Source: Candidatus Mediterraneibacter vanvlietii (GTDB lineage: Bacteria > Bacillota > Clostridia > Lachnospirales > Lachnospiraceae). From it: a stretch of DNA of 54,402 nt. The notes under the pieces are model-generated. The model made no database searches. It saw only the letters and a program-made list of their open reading frames with translations, and had not been told where the DNA came from. The stretch's first letter is position 1, and the number at the start of each line of letters is the position of its first letter. Made by a program: the position numbers and the translations under genes. Location of the stretch: the NCBI GenBank assembly GCA_019113645.1, contig DXGZ01000049.1:1-54402 (forward strand), read 5' to 3'. Shown here one piece after another: positions 7,663 through 16,919 of the stretch.

Positions 7663-9968
7663 GTCTTACCCACCTCCGGTTTCCGTATTTTCTGAAGCGC
7701 AGCATTTAACCCTTTGATCTGCTCCGGTTTTATGGCGTCACCTGCCGAGTTGAGCAGGCTCTCCAGAGTCATCCGTGACATCATCCGGAGAAGATTTGGA
7801 TTATCTTTCACACTTTCCGCAACATCTCCGCGGCTTGCAGCCGCGCCTTCCATCAGTTTTCCTACGATCGCGGCTGTCCTCGGGTCAGCCAGCAGATCTC
7901 CGTAGGTATCTTTGATAGAATAGCAGTTTTCGTTGAAATCCTCTTTATCAAACCAGTTGACGACGCCGCCCTTCTGGATATACTGATAGGATGGATCCGG
8001 TTCGGATACTTTACGGATAAAGATCTCATCCCGGAGCTCATCAGCTGCTCCTGCCACAGCCTGGATCCTGTGCGCACCCGAAAGCGGTATCCGGAATCGG
8101 AAACAGTAACTGCCCTCTATGGTCCCGGTCTTTTTTCCGTCTACGAAAAGAGTAACTTCCGGCTGATTACTGTACACTTTTATTTCCGTGATATCTTCGG
8201 CGCGGTTTACATACCGCTTTCCGCAGATATGGACGAAGGGATCGCTGCTCCAATGCGCTTTATAAAGATAGAAGGCATCTTTCTTTGTCTTTCTGTCCAT
8301 GGTCACAAGGCCCTTCTGGTTTACTCCGTGTTTTCCTCCTTCATCACGGCCGTCTGCCGCGAAGTCAAACATATTCCAGACGTGGGTAGCCCACAGGAAA
8401 GGTCTCTGTTCGATCATATCAAGAATGTGCTCATGATAGACAGTCTGATAGGACTCGGTGTAATCTCCCCGTTTCGGTTCTGCAGCCTGGAACGCCGGAT
8501 TGGCGTCCGCCCCATATTCCGAAAATCCGATGCAGCGGTCAGGGTATTTCCTGTGATACTCGTCAAAGAAACTGTCGTTCTGGGACAGTTCTCCCAGATA
8601 CCATCCGAAATACAGATTGTAACTTCCAATATCCGGGATCGTAAGCAGTTCACTGTCCGTTTCCAGCATGAACACATGAGCCATTGTAGTAGGCCGTGTA
8701 TAATCCAGCTTATGGCACAGAACATTCAGGAGTCTGTGATTTTCCAGAAGATCCTCTGTTACTCCGCCTGCAGCTGAAATTTCATTGGAAAGGCCCCAGC
8801 AGGCAATACAGGGATGGTTATAGTTCTGTATGATCAGCTCTTTCATCTGGCTTAACGTATTTTCTCTGCCGTTTTTCATATGAAGCGTAATATATGGGAT
8901 CTCCGCCCATACCACCATGCCGGCTTCATCGCAGATATCGTAGAAATACTGAGCGTGCTGATAGTGCGCCAGCCGGATTGTGTTTGCACCGATCTCCCGA
9001 ATCAGTTCCAGATCTTCGCGGTGCATTTCTTTCGTAAGCGCGTTCCCGACGCCTGCACGGTCCTGATGTCTCGATACTCCCCGCAGAGGGTAGGAGCGCC
9101 CGTTCAGGAAAAATCCGTTCTCAGGGTCAAATTTCATCTGCCGGCATCCGAATCTTGCGGATACCTGATCCATTTTTTCCCCATCTGTATACAATTCCGC
9201 CTGAATCGTATACAGATAAGGATCATCCAGCCCGTTCCACAGATGTGCGTTCTCCAGTTCGAATTCCGCCTCCGCGCATCCGTCTGCCACAGTGCAGCAT
9301 TTACTCTGCCCTCCCAGAGTAAATGTTACCTGCTGTCCATCCTTTGTATTTTCGGTCCATGCGGTCACAGATACTTTTGCCTTACCTGCCGGAAGACCTT
9401 TTTCATCGGTTCCAGTCACTTCTGTCTCCGGCGTTACACGGATCCCCGGGGATCCAGCGTATCCCAGCGCAAAGTGTGTCTCAGGCACCGCGATCAGGCT
9501 TACGTCACGGTACAGTCCGCCATAGAAGGTGAAATCTGCTTTCTGCGGATATACTCTGTCGTTGTCCCCGTTGTCTACAGAAACTGCCAGATCATTATCT
9601 TCTTTCAGATGTTCGGTCAGGTTTACCCGGAATGTGGAATAGCCGCCTTCATGGTGAGCCAGATGCTCCCCGTTCAGGTATACATCCGCAGTCATTGCGG
9701 CGCCTTCGAACTCCAGCCAGATTTCCTGACCGGTCAGATACTCACCTGTCTGATCACAGTGAAAAGCATCTGCGATTTCGCTTTTTTTCATTTTTTTTGT
9801 ATACCAGCAGGTTCCGCGGTAGTAGTCATTTCCCCCGTCCTGTCCGTCCTTGGCGTTCCATGTGTGGGGCAGCGTCACTGCATCTCCGCACAGTGAACCG
9901 GCATCTGCGGCATCGCCCGCGGCTTTTATAAATTTCCATCCGTTGTTAAATAATATTTTTTTTCTCAT
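7653..9968 (-). CDS. GH2 glycoside hydrolase, candidate beta-glucuronidase (or beta-galactosidase)
   Basis: A 771-residue GH2 enzyme with an N-terminal jelly-roll domain (VTLPHTWNAKDG), an immunoglobulin-like middle and a TIM barrel. The acid/base Glu lies in GLSNEISAAGG and the nucleophile Glu in GFSEYGADANP. The segment GVNQKGLVTMDRK contains an N-x-K motif like the one that binds the carboxylate in beta-glucuronidases, but related GH2 beta-galactosidases share it, so the motif alone does not decide. Placement in a glucuronate operon favours glucuronidase. About 110 extra C-terminal residues carry helices of unknown role. No signal peptide is seen. Confidence 0.85.
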   Translation of the reverse strand: MRKKILFNNGWKFIKAAGDAADAGSLCGDAVTLPHTWNAKDGQDGGNDYYRGTCWYTKKMKKSEIADAFHCDQTGEYLTGQEIWLEFEGAAMTADVYLNGEHLAHHEGGYSTFRVNLTEHLKEDNDLAVSVDNGDNDRVYPQKADFTFYGGLYRDVSLIAVPETHFALGYAGSPGIRVTPETEVTGTDEKGLPAGKAKVSVTAWTENTKDGQQVTFTLGGQSKCCTVADGCAEAEFELENAHLWNGLDDPYLYTIQAELYTDGEKMDQVSARFGCRQMKFDPENGFFLNGRSYPLRGVSRHQDRAGVGNALTKEMHREDLELIREIGANTIRLAHYQHAQYFYDICDEAGMVVWAEIPYITLHMKNGRENTLSQMKELIIQNYNHPCIACWGLSNEISAAGGVTEDLLENHRLLNVLCHKLDYTRPTTMAHVFMLETDSELLTIPDIGSYNLYFGWYLGELSQNDSFFDEYHRKYPDRCIGFSEYGADANPAFQAAEPKRGDYTESYQTVYHEHILDMIEQRPFLWATHVWNMFDFAADGRDEGGKHGVNQKGLVTMDRKTKKDAFYLYKAHWSSDPFVHICGKRYVNRAEDITEIKVYSNQPEVTLFVDGKKTGTIEGSYCFRFRIPLSGAHRIQAVAGAADELRDEIFIRKVSEPDPSYQYIQKGGVVNWFDKEDFNENCYSIKDTYGDLLADPRTAAIVGKLMEGAAASRGDVAESVKDNPNLLRMMSRMTLESLLNSAGDAIKPEQIKGLNAALQKIRKPEVGKTCL

Positions 9969-9977
9969 TTTTTCTCC

Positions 9978-11285
9978 TTACTTTTCTATCAGTCTGCCAA
10001 GCACTTTCAGGCTTTCTTTCGGGTATCTTGTCTGTGTGGAACGGTCCACTGCGATCAGTCCGAATGTCATGGCAAATCCTTTCTGCCACTCGAAGTTATC
10101 CAGCAGAGACCAGTACATATATCCTTTCAGCGGAATCCCGTCTGCAATGCACTGCTGCAGGCTGTCCGCAGCTTCTTTGATAAATTCACATCTTCTCGCG
10201 TCATCATCCGTAGCAATCCCGTTTTCCGTTACGATCAGATCCCCTTTGAAGCTTTCACTCACTTTTCTTACTACATCGGCGATAGCTGCCGGATAATCCT
10301 CATAACCCATCTGCGTACGTGGCGCTCCCTCAGGCATATCGGCTCCGCCGTTTTTATCGAAAAACTTTCTTGTGTAGCACTGCACGCCCAGAAAATCATC
10401 ATTTTTGATATAAGGAAGATAATGCAGAAATTCATCATCCCACTCTTTTTCTGCAAAGGATTCACCTCCCGGACGCGCCACCATGTCGTGAAGAGACAGG
10501 GTAAGGCCGATCTTCAGATGAGGGCACTCTGCTTTCATGGCATCTCTGGCTGCTTCATGAGCTTTCATTACCAGAAGATCTCCCTCTGGTGTACACTGGG
10601 AGACAAATGTATGCATTTCCCCGGGATTTTCAAGGCCGAACGCTTTCGCACACTCCATCATGCCAAGCATCATATTTTCTTTATTCAGATTGATGCCGAC
10701 TTGTACATTACTTTCTTTGCTTTTTGTTTTCCCCTGATCCGCTGCTTTCTGCTGCCCTGACATCCGGTGCATCATTTCTTTAATTAGCGCCGCAAGCTGA
10801 AGACGCATATTTGCCTCATTTATAGTGCAGATATATTCCATCTGATCGCCAAGTTCTCTTACCAGTCTCTGGCAGTATGACGCAAAAAGATCCGCCACTT
10901 CCGGGTTCTCCCAACCACCCATGGAGATCAGCCATTTGGGAGAGGAAAAATGCATCATTGTAACGATCGGCGTAATTCCGTTCTCATGGCAGCAACGGAG
11001 CACGTCTCTGTAATGTTCCACTTCCTTTTCATTCCAGGCATCCTTTTCCGGCTGGATCCTGGACCATTCGACAGAAAAGCGGTAGCTGTTTAGACCTGCC
11101 TCTGCCATCAGCCGGATATCTTCCCTGTAATGGTTATAGTGATCCACCGCATCCAGTGACGGTTCGTTGAATGTACTGTGTGGTACCTGCTCCTGCACCC
11201 AGTAATCGTTATAAATATTATTTCCTTCTACCTGGTGTGCTGCAGTTGCTGCTCCCAGCATAAATCCTTCTGCAAATTTTTCCAT
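9978..11285 (-). CDS. GH1 beta-glycosidase
   Basis: This 435-residue GH1 enzyme has the family start (FMLGAATAAHQVEGN), the acid/base Glu in CTINEANM (usually TFNEP) and the nucleophile Glu in LIVTENGIA. The end, YMYWSLLDNFEW, is canonical. The change from NEP to NEA and an insertion of about 30 polar residues near 170-200 (KAADQGKTKSKES) set it apart from common beta-glucosidases, so the aglycone preference may differ. It is the first gene of the leftward operon with AAAGGA before the ATG. There is no PTS-type phospho-binding evidence and no signal peptide. Confidence 0.9.
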   Translation of the reverse strand: MEKFAEGFMLGAATAAHQVEGNNIYNDYWVQEQVPHSTFNEPSLDAVDHYNHYREDIRLMAEAGLNSYRFSVEWSRIQPEKDAWNEKEVEHYRDVLRCCHENGITPIVTMMHFSSPKWLISMGGWENPEVADLFASYCQRLVRELGDQMEYICTINEANMRLQLAALIKEMMHRMSGQQKAADQGKTKSKESNVQVGINLNKENMMLGMMECAKAFGLENPGEMHTFVSQCTPEGDLLVMKAHEAARDAMKAECPHLKIGLTLSLHDMVARPGGESFAEKEWDDEFLHYLPYIKNDDFLGVQCYTRKFFDKNGGADMPEGAPRTQMGYEDYPAAIADVVRKVSESFKGDLIVTENGIATDDDARRCEFIKEAADSLQQCIADGIPLKGYMYWSLLDNFEWQKGFAMTFGLIAVDRSTQTRYPKESLKVLGRLIEK

Positions 11286-11329
11286 TTTTTTCGTCCTTTC
11301 TGAAATCAGATCCTTTTCATTGCAGGTTA

Positions 11330-11388
11330 ATTATATATCTGCTCTTCTGAATCCCATGTCTTCATTTTCGTTTTTACGTTCACAATTT
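11330..11388 (-). promoter_or_regulatory. Candidate promoter and activator site for the leftward operon
   Basis: On the minus strand a TATAAT (plus-strand 11330-11335) lies 45 bases before the GH1 start, but no good -35 is found 17 bases upstream. Further upstream, plus-strand 11371-11388 reads as AAATTGTGAACGTAAAAA on the minus strand, which resembles the GTGAATCTGTTAAA repeats near 12963-13034. A weak -35 with an activator site would suit AraC control. The match is loose. Confidence 0.35.
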
Positions 11389-11432
11389 CATGTTCTTTAT
11401 TTCGCTGTCATATCAGATGACCATATTTTCTC

Positions 11433-11462
11433 TTGTAAACCGATCCGGCGATAAAGTATAAT
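11433..11462 (+). promoter_or_regulatory. Promoter of the HPr-like/AraC regulator pair
   Basis: TTGTAA (11433-11438) is followed after 18 bases by a perfect TATAAT (11457-11462). The first start codon is 41 bases downstream. Confidence 0.65.
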
Positions 11463-11503
11463 GACCTTACAAAATCTGAACGTTAAAAAGGAGGCTGCAG
11501 TTC

Positions 11504-11746
11504 ATGCATTTAAAAGCAGATACAGATATGTCAAATTTCCTGTCAGCAGTTCGACAATGCTCTTCCGAAGTGTTTTTTGAAACACAGGAAGGCGACTGCC
11601 TAAATTTAAAATCCATACTGAGCCAGTATATTCTCTGTTCACTTGTCAGCGAACCGGAAATGCTCGCCAATGGGATCATACGGTTATCCAGACATTCGGA
11701 TATGGAATTTCTGACTGATTATCTGGAGGATGACAATGACAATTGA
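11504..11746 (+). CDS. Small HPr-like protein preceding an AraC regulator
   Basis: An 80-residue acidic protein. The order F..AVRQCSSEVFFE....CLNLKSILSQ resembles HPr-fold proteins (helix, strand, then the LNLKS.L.. helix), but the phosphorylatable His of true HPr is not at the usual place, so PTS phosphotransfer is unlikely. Small proteins of this type occur in Lachnospiraceae beside AraC genes. AAAAAGGAGG lies ahead of the ATG. The next gene starts inside its last codons, so the two are translated together and may act as a regulator pair. Function is not established. Confidence 0.65.
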   Translation: MHLKADTDMSNFLSAVRQCSSEVFFETQEGDCLNLKSILSQYILCSLVSEPEMLANGIIRLSRHSDMEFLTDYLEDDNDN

Positions 11747-12947
11747 TGAACGCCTTTCCTTTTTCCATGAACTAATAGGTTGTAACTACCAGGTATATCT
11801 CTGGTGTTATTCTGCGGATCTTACGTTACTTCATACAGACTGTTCTCCAGGGAATGCCTCCGGCGATGCGGTATCTCTGGCGGATTTTTCATCCTCTCTG
11901 CTGGATTATGTAAAAAGCGGAGGGCGGATGCCGTTTATTCTTGATACTCTTCCGGGCCTTCTTTATATAGCGGCATTTGAATATACAGGATCCTCTCTGA
12001 ACCGGATCCACATCATGGGGCCTGCGTTTACAGGACGGAATTCCCATCTTCTGCTGAAAAAAGAACTTGACAACAGAGATTTTTCTGTTCAGCTGCGCTC
12101 TGTGATCTTCCGGCAGCTGGATCGGATTCCCATCATTCCGACAAATCAGCTCTATCAGTATACGGTTATGTTCCACTACTGTATTACAGGGGAACATATC
12201 ACAGCCAATGATATTCAGTTTTCTCCCGGAAGTGATGCGTCCGGTCCTGATGAGCTGAACCTGATCTCAGAAGAACATCGTGGTGTGTGGACTGCAGAAC
12301 AGGCACTTCTTAAAATGTTCCGGGACGGAAATCCGGATTATAAAAAAGCTCTGGAACGATCTACCTCGCTGAGCAGCGGGATTAAATCAGACACAGGTGA
12401 TTCCGTCCGTCAGCAGAAAAACAATCTTCTCGTTCTTCTGACCCTGTGTTCCCGCGCATCCATAGAAGGCGGACTGAATCCATCTGTGGCATACACGCTG
12501 AACGATTTGTATGCCGGTCAGATCGAAGACTGCAGGACAACATCCGCCCTCTCCGCGCTGGCACGAAAAATAATGGAAGATTTTGTACAGAAGGTTCAGC
12601 ATGCAAAAGCAGATAACGGTATTTCGCCCCAGATCCAGGCTGTCTGCGATTATATAACCATGCATCCGAAAGAAAAGTTTTCCATTACTGATTTTGCAAA
12701 ACGCACAGGGTATACGGAATATTACTTTTCACATAAATTTAAGCAGGAAACCGGAAAAAGCGTTGCCGAATATATCCGGAGCGCAAAGATAGAACATGCA
12801 TGCATCCTTCTTTCGGGCACCCATATGGGCATTCAGGAGATCAGCGATGAACTGGGTTTCGCATCCCGCAGTTATTTTTCCTCTTCTTTTCAGAAAGAAA
12901 CCGGAATGTCCCCCAGCAAATACCGCAGGAAAAATTCCAGGACATAA
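11736..12947 (+). CDS. AraC-family transcriptional regulator
   Basis: A 403-residue regulator. The C-terminal 100 residues carry two helix-turn-helix motifs (FSITDFAKRTGYTEYYFSHK and IQEISDELGFASRSYFSSSF, ending in SPSKYRR), as in AraC. The N-terminal 290 residues, presumably the ligand or dimer domain, have no clear cupin motif. Start 11736 is preferred over the ATG six bases earlier because GGAGGA (11725-11730) then has a normal spacing. It is divergent from the hydrolase operon and upstream of the symporter, so it probably activates both sides in response to an imported glycoside or uronate. Confidence 0.9.
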   Translation: MTIDERLSFFHELIGCNYQVYLWCYSADLTLLHTDCSPGNASGDAVSLADFSSSLLDYVKSGGRMPFILDTLPGLLYIAAFEYTGSSLNRIHIMGPAFTGRNSHLLLKKELDNRDFSVQLRSVIFRQLDRIPIIPTNQLYQYTVMFHYCITGEHITANDIQFSPGSDASGPDELNLISEEHRGVWTAEQALLKMFRDGNPDYKKALERSTSLSSGIKSDTGDSVRQQKNNLLVLLTLCSRASIEGGLNPSVAYTLNDLYAGQIEDCRTTSALSALARKIMEDFVQKVQHAKADNGISPQIQAVCDYITMHPKEKFSITDFAKRTGYTEYYFSHKFKQETGKSVAEYIRSAKIEHACILLSGTHMGIQEISDELGFASRSYFSSSFQKETGMSPSKYRRKNSRT

Positions 12948-12962
12948 TATTTATCTTTCATT

Positions 12963-13034
12963 AAATCGTGAATCTGTTAAAAAATTCATGAATCACCCTT
13001 ATTCTTGACGAATTATTTAACAGATTCACGATTT
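12963..13034. promoter_or_regulatory. 19-bp inverted repeat, likely operator and/or terminator
   Basis: AAATCGTGAATCTGTTAAA (12963-12981) is repeated inverted and without mismatch at 13016-13034, separated by 34 bases that contain another similar half-site (ATTCATGAATCAC) and a TTGACG. T residues follow the right arm (13031-13037). It can work as the terminator of the AraC gene, but the long loop and repeated GTGAATC half-sites, placed about 90 bases before the symporter start, fit AraC binding sites as well. Confidence 0.6.
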
Positions 13035-13123
13035 TTTAAACTCCATTCTTTTGCATTCCTCATATAATCCTCAATATAGATACAAACGAAAATATCTGAC
13101 ACATTGGAAGGAGAGAAACAGAT

Positions 13124-14602
13124 ATGTCTGAAAAACACAAATTGACACAAAGTGAGATCGACGGTGTGCAGTACCGCCGTGCAAAATTATGGCAGATCAT
13201 CTTATATGCCTGCAACGGTATGGTAGGAATGAGCGTGTATTCTCTGATCGGTCTGGCAAGTTACAGCGCCAGCATCGGTTATGGGATCACAACACTGGTG
13301 GTTGGCTACATTCTGACCGGAACCCGTATCTTTGACGCAATCACGGACCCTATGGTAGCGTTCCTGTATGACAGGATCAACACAAAGTTCGGAAAACTGC
13401 GGATCATGCTTGCAGGGGGATTTATTATAGAAGCGATCGCACTTCTGGCCATGTTTGATTTTGCATCCAGTAAAGGATTCGGAACGATCGTGTTTATCTC
13501 GCTTTACTGCCTGTATGTCATCGGTTATACCATTACAAATATGACAGCACAGACAATCCCGGCGCTTCTGAGCAACGATCCGAAACAGCGTCCTGTGATC
13601 GGTGTATGGACAACAGCCTTCAACTATCTGGTACCTATGGCAATGACGATCGTACTGAATGTTGTGCTGCTCCCCATGTTTGGAGGTACATATAATCAGG
13701 CTTTTCTCAGTACTGCATGCCGCGTATGCCTGCTGGTCGGTCTGATCGGTATTATTCTCGTATGTATCGGCGTTTCCGGTATTGACAAGCCGGAGAACTT
13801 CGTTGGAACAGGTGAAAAGAAGGAGCCTCTTAAGGTTCGTGATATGATCGATGTCCTCAAAGGAAATCGGCCGCTTCAGTGCTATATTATTTCGGCAGCA
13901 TCCGACAAAATCGCACAGCAGGTCGCTTCCCAGTCTATTGTTGTGACTCTTATATTCGGAATCGTTATCGGCAATATGGGCCTGAGTACGATCCTGAGCG
14001 CCATTGGAATGCTCCCGTCCATTATTTTCGCAATCCTCGGCGCAAAATACGCCGGGAAATACGGCAGCCAGAAGACGATTGTTGTGTGGACATGGATCGC
14101 CATGATCATCGCAGCTGTTACCATTGTCTTCTTCACGCTCATCAATCCGTCCAATATTTCAGTCATGCTGAGCCCGTTCATGATCCTTTATGTCATCCTG
14201 ACTTTTGCGCTGAATGGAGCAAAGATGTGTGTCACGACGGCAAATACTTCATTCATGGCTGACATTATCGACTACGAACTGGACCGGAGCGGCCGTTATG
14301 CTCCTGCCGTTGTCACCGGTGTATACAGCCTGATCGACAAGATCGTATCTGCTTTCGGTGCAACCATAGCTGCTGCTGCAGTCGCCCTGATCGGTTATAC
14401 GACCACCATGCCGCAGCCCGGGGATCCATGTACATCTGCAGTTTTCTGGACAGCTATGGCTTTGAATTACGGCATGCCGATCCTGGGATGGATATGTACG
14501 ATCGTTGCCATGCGCTTCTGCCATCTTGACAAAGAGGCAATGGTCCAGGTACAGAAGCGGATTCAGGATAAGAAAGCGGCTCTTCAGAAAGAAGAACAGT
14601 AA
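13124..14602 (+). CDS. GPH-family sugar:cation symporter
   Basis: A 492-residue, about 12-span membrane protein of the glycoside-pentoside-hexuronide symporter family (MFS-like). The family motif is seen in RIFDAITDPMVAFLYDR near residues 68-85, and the late segment TSFMADIIDYELDRSGRYAP is also typical. It would import a glycoside or hexuronide with Na+ or H+ for the cytoplasmic hydrolases on both sides. A strong GGAGAGA site precedes the ATG at 13124. It heads the rightward catabolic operon. The substrate is inferred from the neighbours, not from the sequence. Confidence 0.9.
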   Translation: MSEKHKLTQSEIDGVQYRRAKLWQIILYACNGMVGMSVYSLIGLASYSASIGYGITTLVVGYILTGTRIFDAITDPMVAFLYDRINTKFGKLRIMLAGGFIIEAIALLAMFDFASSKGFGTIVFISLYCLYVIGYTITNMTAQTIPALLSNDPKQRPVIGVWTTAFNYLVPMAMTIVLNVVLLPMFGGTYNQAFLSTACRVCLLVGLIGIILVCIGVSGIDKPENFVGTGEKKEPLKVRDMIDVLKGNRPLQCYIISAASDKIAQQVASQSIVVTLIFGIVIGNMGLSTILSAIGMLPSIIFAILGAKYAGKYGSQKTIVVWTWIAMIIAAVTIVFFTLINPSNISVMLSPFMILYVILTFALNGAKMCVTTANTSFMADIIDYELDRSGRYAPAVVTGVYSLIDKIVSAFGATIAAAAVALIGYTTTMPQPGDPCTSAVFWTAMALNYGMPILGWICTIVAMRFCHLDKEAMVQVQKRIQDKKAALQKEEQ

Positions 14603-14625
14603 AAATAATATATTGACACAGATCA

Positions 14626-14650
14626 GGCCGGCTGTCCGGAACAGTCGGCC
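14626..14650 (+). other. Intercistronic hairpin
   Basis: GGCCGGCTGT (14626-14635) pairs with ACAGTCGGCC (14641-14650) around a 5-base loop, with one G-T pair. No T-run follows, so it is more likely to protect or segment the symporter message than to end transcription. Confidence 0.55.
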
Positions 14651-14676
14651 GTAAAACATATCCGGAGGAAATGACA

Positions 14677-16887
14677 ATGGAATTAAAAAAGCATTTTATC
14701 ACAACAGAGCGGCCATATAGAGAAGGAGCCGTAGAAGTATTTGAACAGAACATCCCACATGTTTCTGCCAGAAAAGCGGTACTGACTATCACGGCACTGG
14801 GAGTGTATGAGGCGCAGATCAATGGGGAAAAGATCGGGGATCAGATGTTTGCCCCGGGTTATACCTATTATTATCATGATCTGTTCTACCAGACCCATGA
14901 CATTACCAGTATGCTACATGGTAATGATACCCTTCGTGTCTATCTTGGGCAGGGCTGGTACTGCGGCAGATTTACCTGTGATAATAAGACTCAGATCTAC
15001 GGCGAACGGCCTGCTGTGTCATGGGTCCTTGAACTTGAACTGATGGACGGAAGCAGACAATTTCTCTGTTCTGAAGATGATTCGGTCCATGCCGTGCCAA
15101 GTCCCTATGACTATGCCGGACTCTATGACGGCGAGATCTTTTTTGCCGAAGGCGCCTCCCACCCTGAAAGTCAGGAACTGTTTCCACCGGTTCCCTACAG
15201 CGGGCCGCTGCCGGATCATTTTATGCCTGCAGGGATCATGGTACGTTGCAGGGAAGAGATGCCTGTTTTAAATGAAACAAAATCAGGTGACAAAACGATC
15301 CTTGATTTCGGACAGAATTTTTCCGGTATCATAGAAATCGATCCGACGAAAATGAAAGGGGATACGATACGTGTACACCATGGCGAGATCCTGAATCCGG
15401 ACGGCAGTCTTTATACTGCCAATCTCCGCAAAGCCAAAGCTGAGATCATCTATCACAAGGGAACAGAGACCAGAAAATACCGTCCCCGCTTCACCTATAT
15501 GGGATTCCGTTATGCCGAAATATCAGGTACAGAATATACGCCCGGACTGATCACTGCATATGCTGTATACAGCGATATGGACCGCACCGGTCATTTTACC
15601 TGTACCAACCCTCTTGCTGACCGTCTCTATCAAAACCAGGTCTGGGGACAGAAGTCGAACTATATAGAAGTTCCCACAGACTGCCCCCAGAGAGATGAAC
15701 GTATGGGGTATCCCGGTGATGGTCAGGTATTTGCCCTTACGGGAGCATATAACTATGATACAGAAAAATTCTGGGCAAAGTACCTCGGGGATATGAGGAG
15801 CAGTCAGCAGGATAATACGGAAGGATATGTTGGACCGGTCATTCCTGCGGAAGGTCCGGGCGGAGTCGGTTTTATCAATATGCTCGGCTGGGGCAACGCA
15901 GTGACTATCATCCCGGAAATGCTTTACCGCCAGTATGGAACAGACCGCTATCTGAGAGAGCAGTACGACAGCATGAAATCCCATGTGGATTGTGAGATCC
16001 GGCATATGGGAGGCGCTCAAGGCGTTGAAAACCTCTGGATCGCACCGAATCTGGGCGACTGGCTCTGCCCCGGGAAGGATATTGCCTACATGGCGCAGCA
16101 CAATGGTCCCGTATCCAATGCCTTTATCGTAAATGACCTGCGTATCCTGTCCCGGACGGCGGAACGGTTTGGCAAAACCGATGACGCGGCGCATTACAAA
16201 GAGCAGATGGAAAAGACACGGGATGCCTATATACAGACATTTATCACTGATGACGGATCAATGAAAGATGATTATCAGGGCGCCTATATTATGGCTCTGC
16301 ATTTTGTCGTTCCAAAAGGCGAGCTCTGGGACAAACTGTTTTCAAAGCTTGTGGGGAAAATCCATGATGAAGGCATGCAGACAGGGTTCTTCTCTACGGA
16401 ACATCTGCTTCCGCTCCTGGCGGATAACGGACAGGTCGGTTTTGCATATGACCTTCTTCTCCAAGAGGAATGTCCCGGCTGGATGTATCAGGTACTTCGG
16501 GGAGCAACCACGATCTGGGAACGCTGGGACGCTATCCTGCCTGACGGCAGCGTAAATGAGGCTGACCAGAATGGAGACAACATGGTTTCCTTTAACCATT
16601 ACGCATTCGGCAGCGTAGGGGAGTTTTACTATTCCCACATCCTTGGCATCCGTCCGCTGGAGCCCGGATACCGGAAGATTCTGATCGCTCCGCTTCCTGA
16701 TGCCCGGCTCGGGAAAGTAAGAGGAAGCTATAACAGCCGCAGCGGAAAGATATCAGTCGGATGGGAAGTAAAAGGAGATACGGTTTCTCTTCAGATCGAG
16801 ACGCCGGAAGAAACTGTACTACGGCTTCCCGATGGATCAGAAAAAGAACTTGAAAAAGGTAGTTATATGTTTCAGGTTAATGTTTAA
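14677..16887 (+). CDS. GH78-type alpha-L-rhamnosidase
   Basis: A 736-residue protein with the GH78 layout: N-terminal beta domains, a middle rhamnosidase domain (about 215-300) and an (alpha/alpha)6 barrel. The segment TDCPQRDERMGYPGDGQVF carries the acid Glu-type motif (DER.G..GD), and NLGDWLCPG and WERWDAILPDGS follow. It would release terminal L-rhamnose; family activity is known, the actual substrate is not. No signal peptide. The second of two close ATGs (14677) is chosen because GGAGG (14664-14668) is 8 bases ahead of it and only 2 ahead of the first. Rhamnose-processing genes are not present in the window. Confidence 0.88.
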   Translation: MELKKHFITTERPYREGAVEVFEQNIPHVSARKAVLTITALGVYEAQINGEKIGDQMFAPGYTYYYHDLFYQTHDITSMLHGNDTLRVYLGQGWYCGRFTCDNKTQIYGERPAVSWVLELELMDGSRQFLCSEDDSVHAVPSPYDYAGLYDGEIFFAEGASHPESQELFPPVPYSGPLPDHFMPAGIMVRCREEMPVLNETKSGDKTILDFGQNFSGIIEIDPTKMKGDTIRVHHGEILNPDGSLYTANLRKAKAEIIYHKGTETRKYRPRFTYMGFRYAEISGTEYTPGLITAYAVYSDMDRTGHFTCTNPLADRLYQNQVWGQKSNYIEVPTDCPQRDERMGYPGDGQVFALTGAYNYDTEKFWAKYLGDMRSSQQDNTEGYVGPVIPAEGPGGVGFINMLGWGNAVTIIPEMLYRQYGTDRYLREQYDSMKSHVDCEIRHMGGAQGVENLWIAPNLGDWLCPGKDIAYMAQHNGPVSNAFIVNDLRILSRTAERFGKTDDAAHYKEQMEKTRDAYIQTFITDDGSMKDDYQGAYIMALHFVVPKGELWDKLFSKLVGKIHDEGMQTGFFSTEHLLPLLADNGQVGFAYDLLLQEECPGWMYQVLRGATTIWERWDAILPDGSVNEADQNGDNMVSFNHYAFGSVGEFYYSHILGIRPLEPGYRKILIAPLPDARLGKVRGSYNSRSGKISVGWEVKGDTVSLQIETPEETVLRLPDGSEKELEKGSYMFQVNV

Positions 16888-16919
16888 ATTTTATTATGCA
16901 GAATAGAAGAGGATAGAAA

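Noticed and set aside
8880-9896. Long plus-strand frame of 338 codons
   Set aside because: It is the antisense of the GH2 gene, which has intact catalytic motifs; the plus frame is rich in Cys and Phe runs typical of shadow frames.
7653-9968. N-x-K motif as proof of beta-glucuronidase
   Set aside because: The motif GVNQKG is also seen in related GH2 beta-galactosidases, so only the gene context favours glucuronidase.
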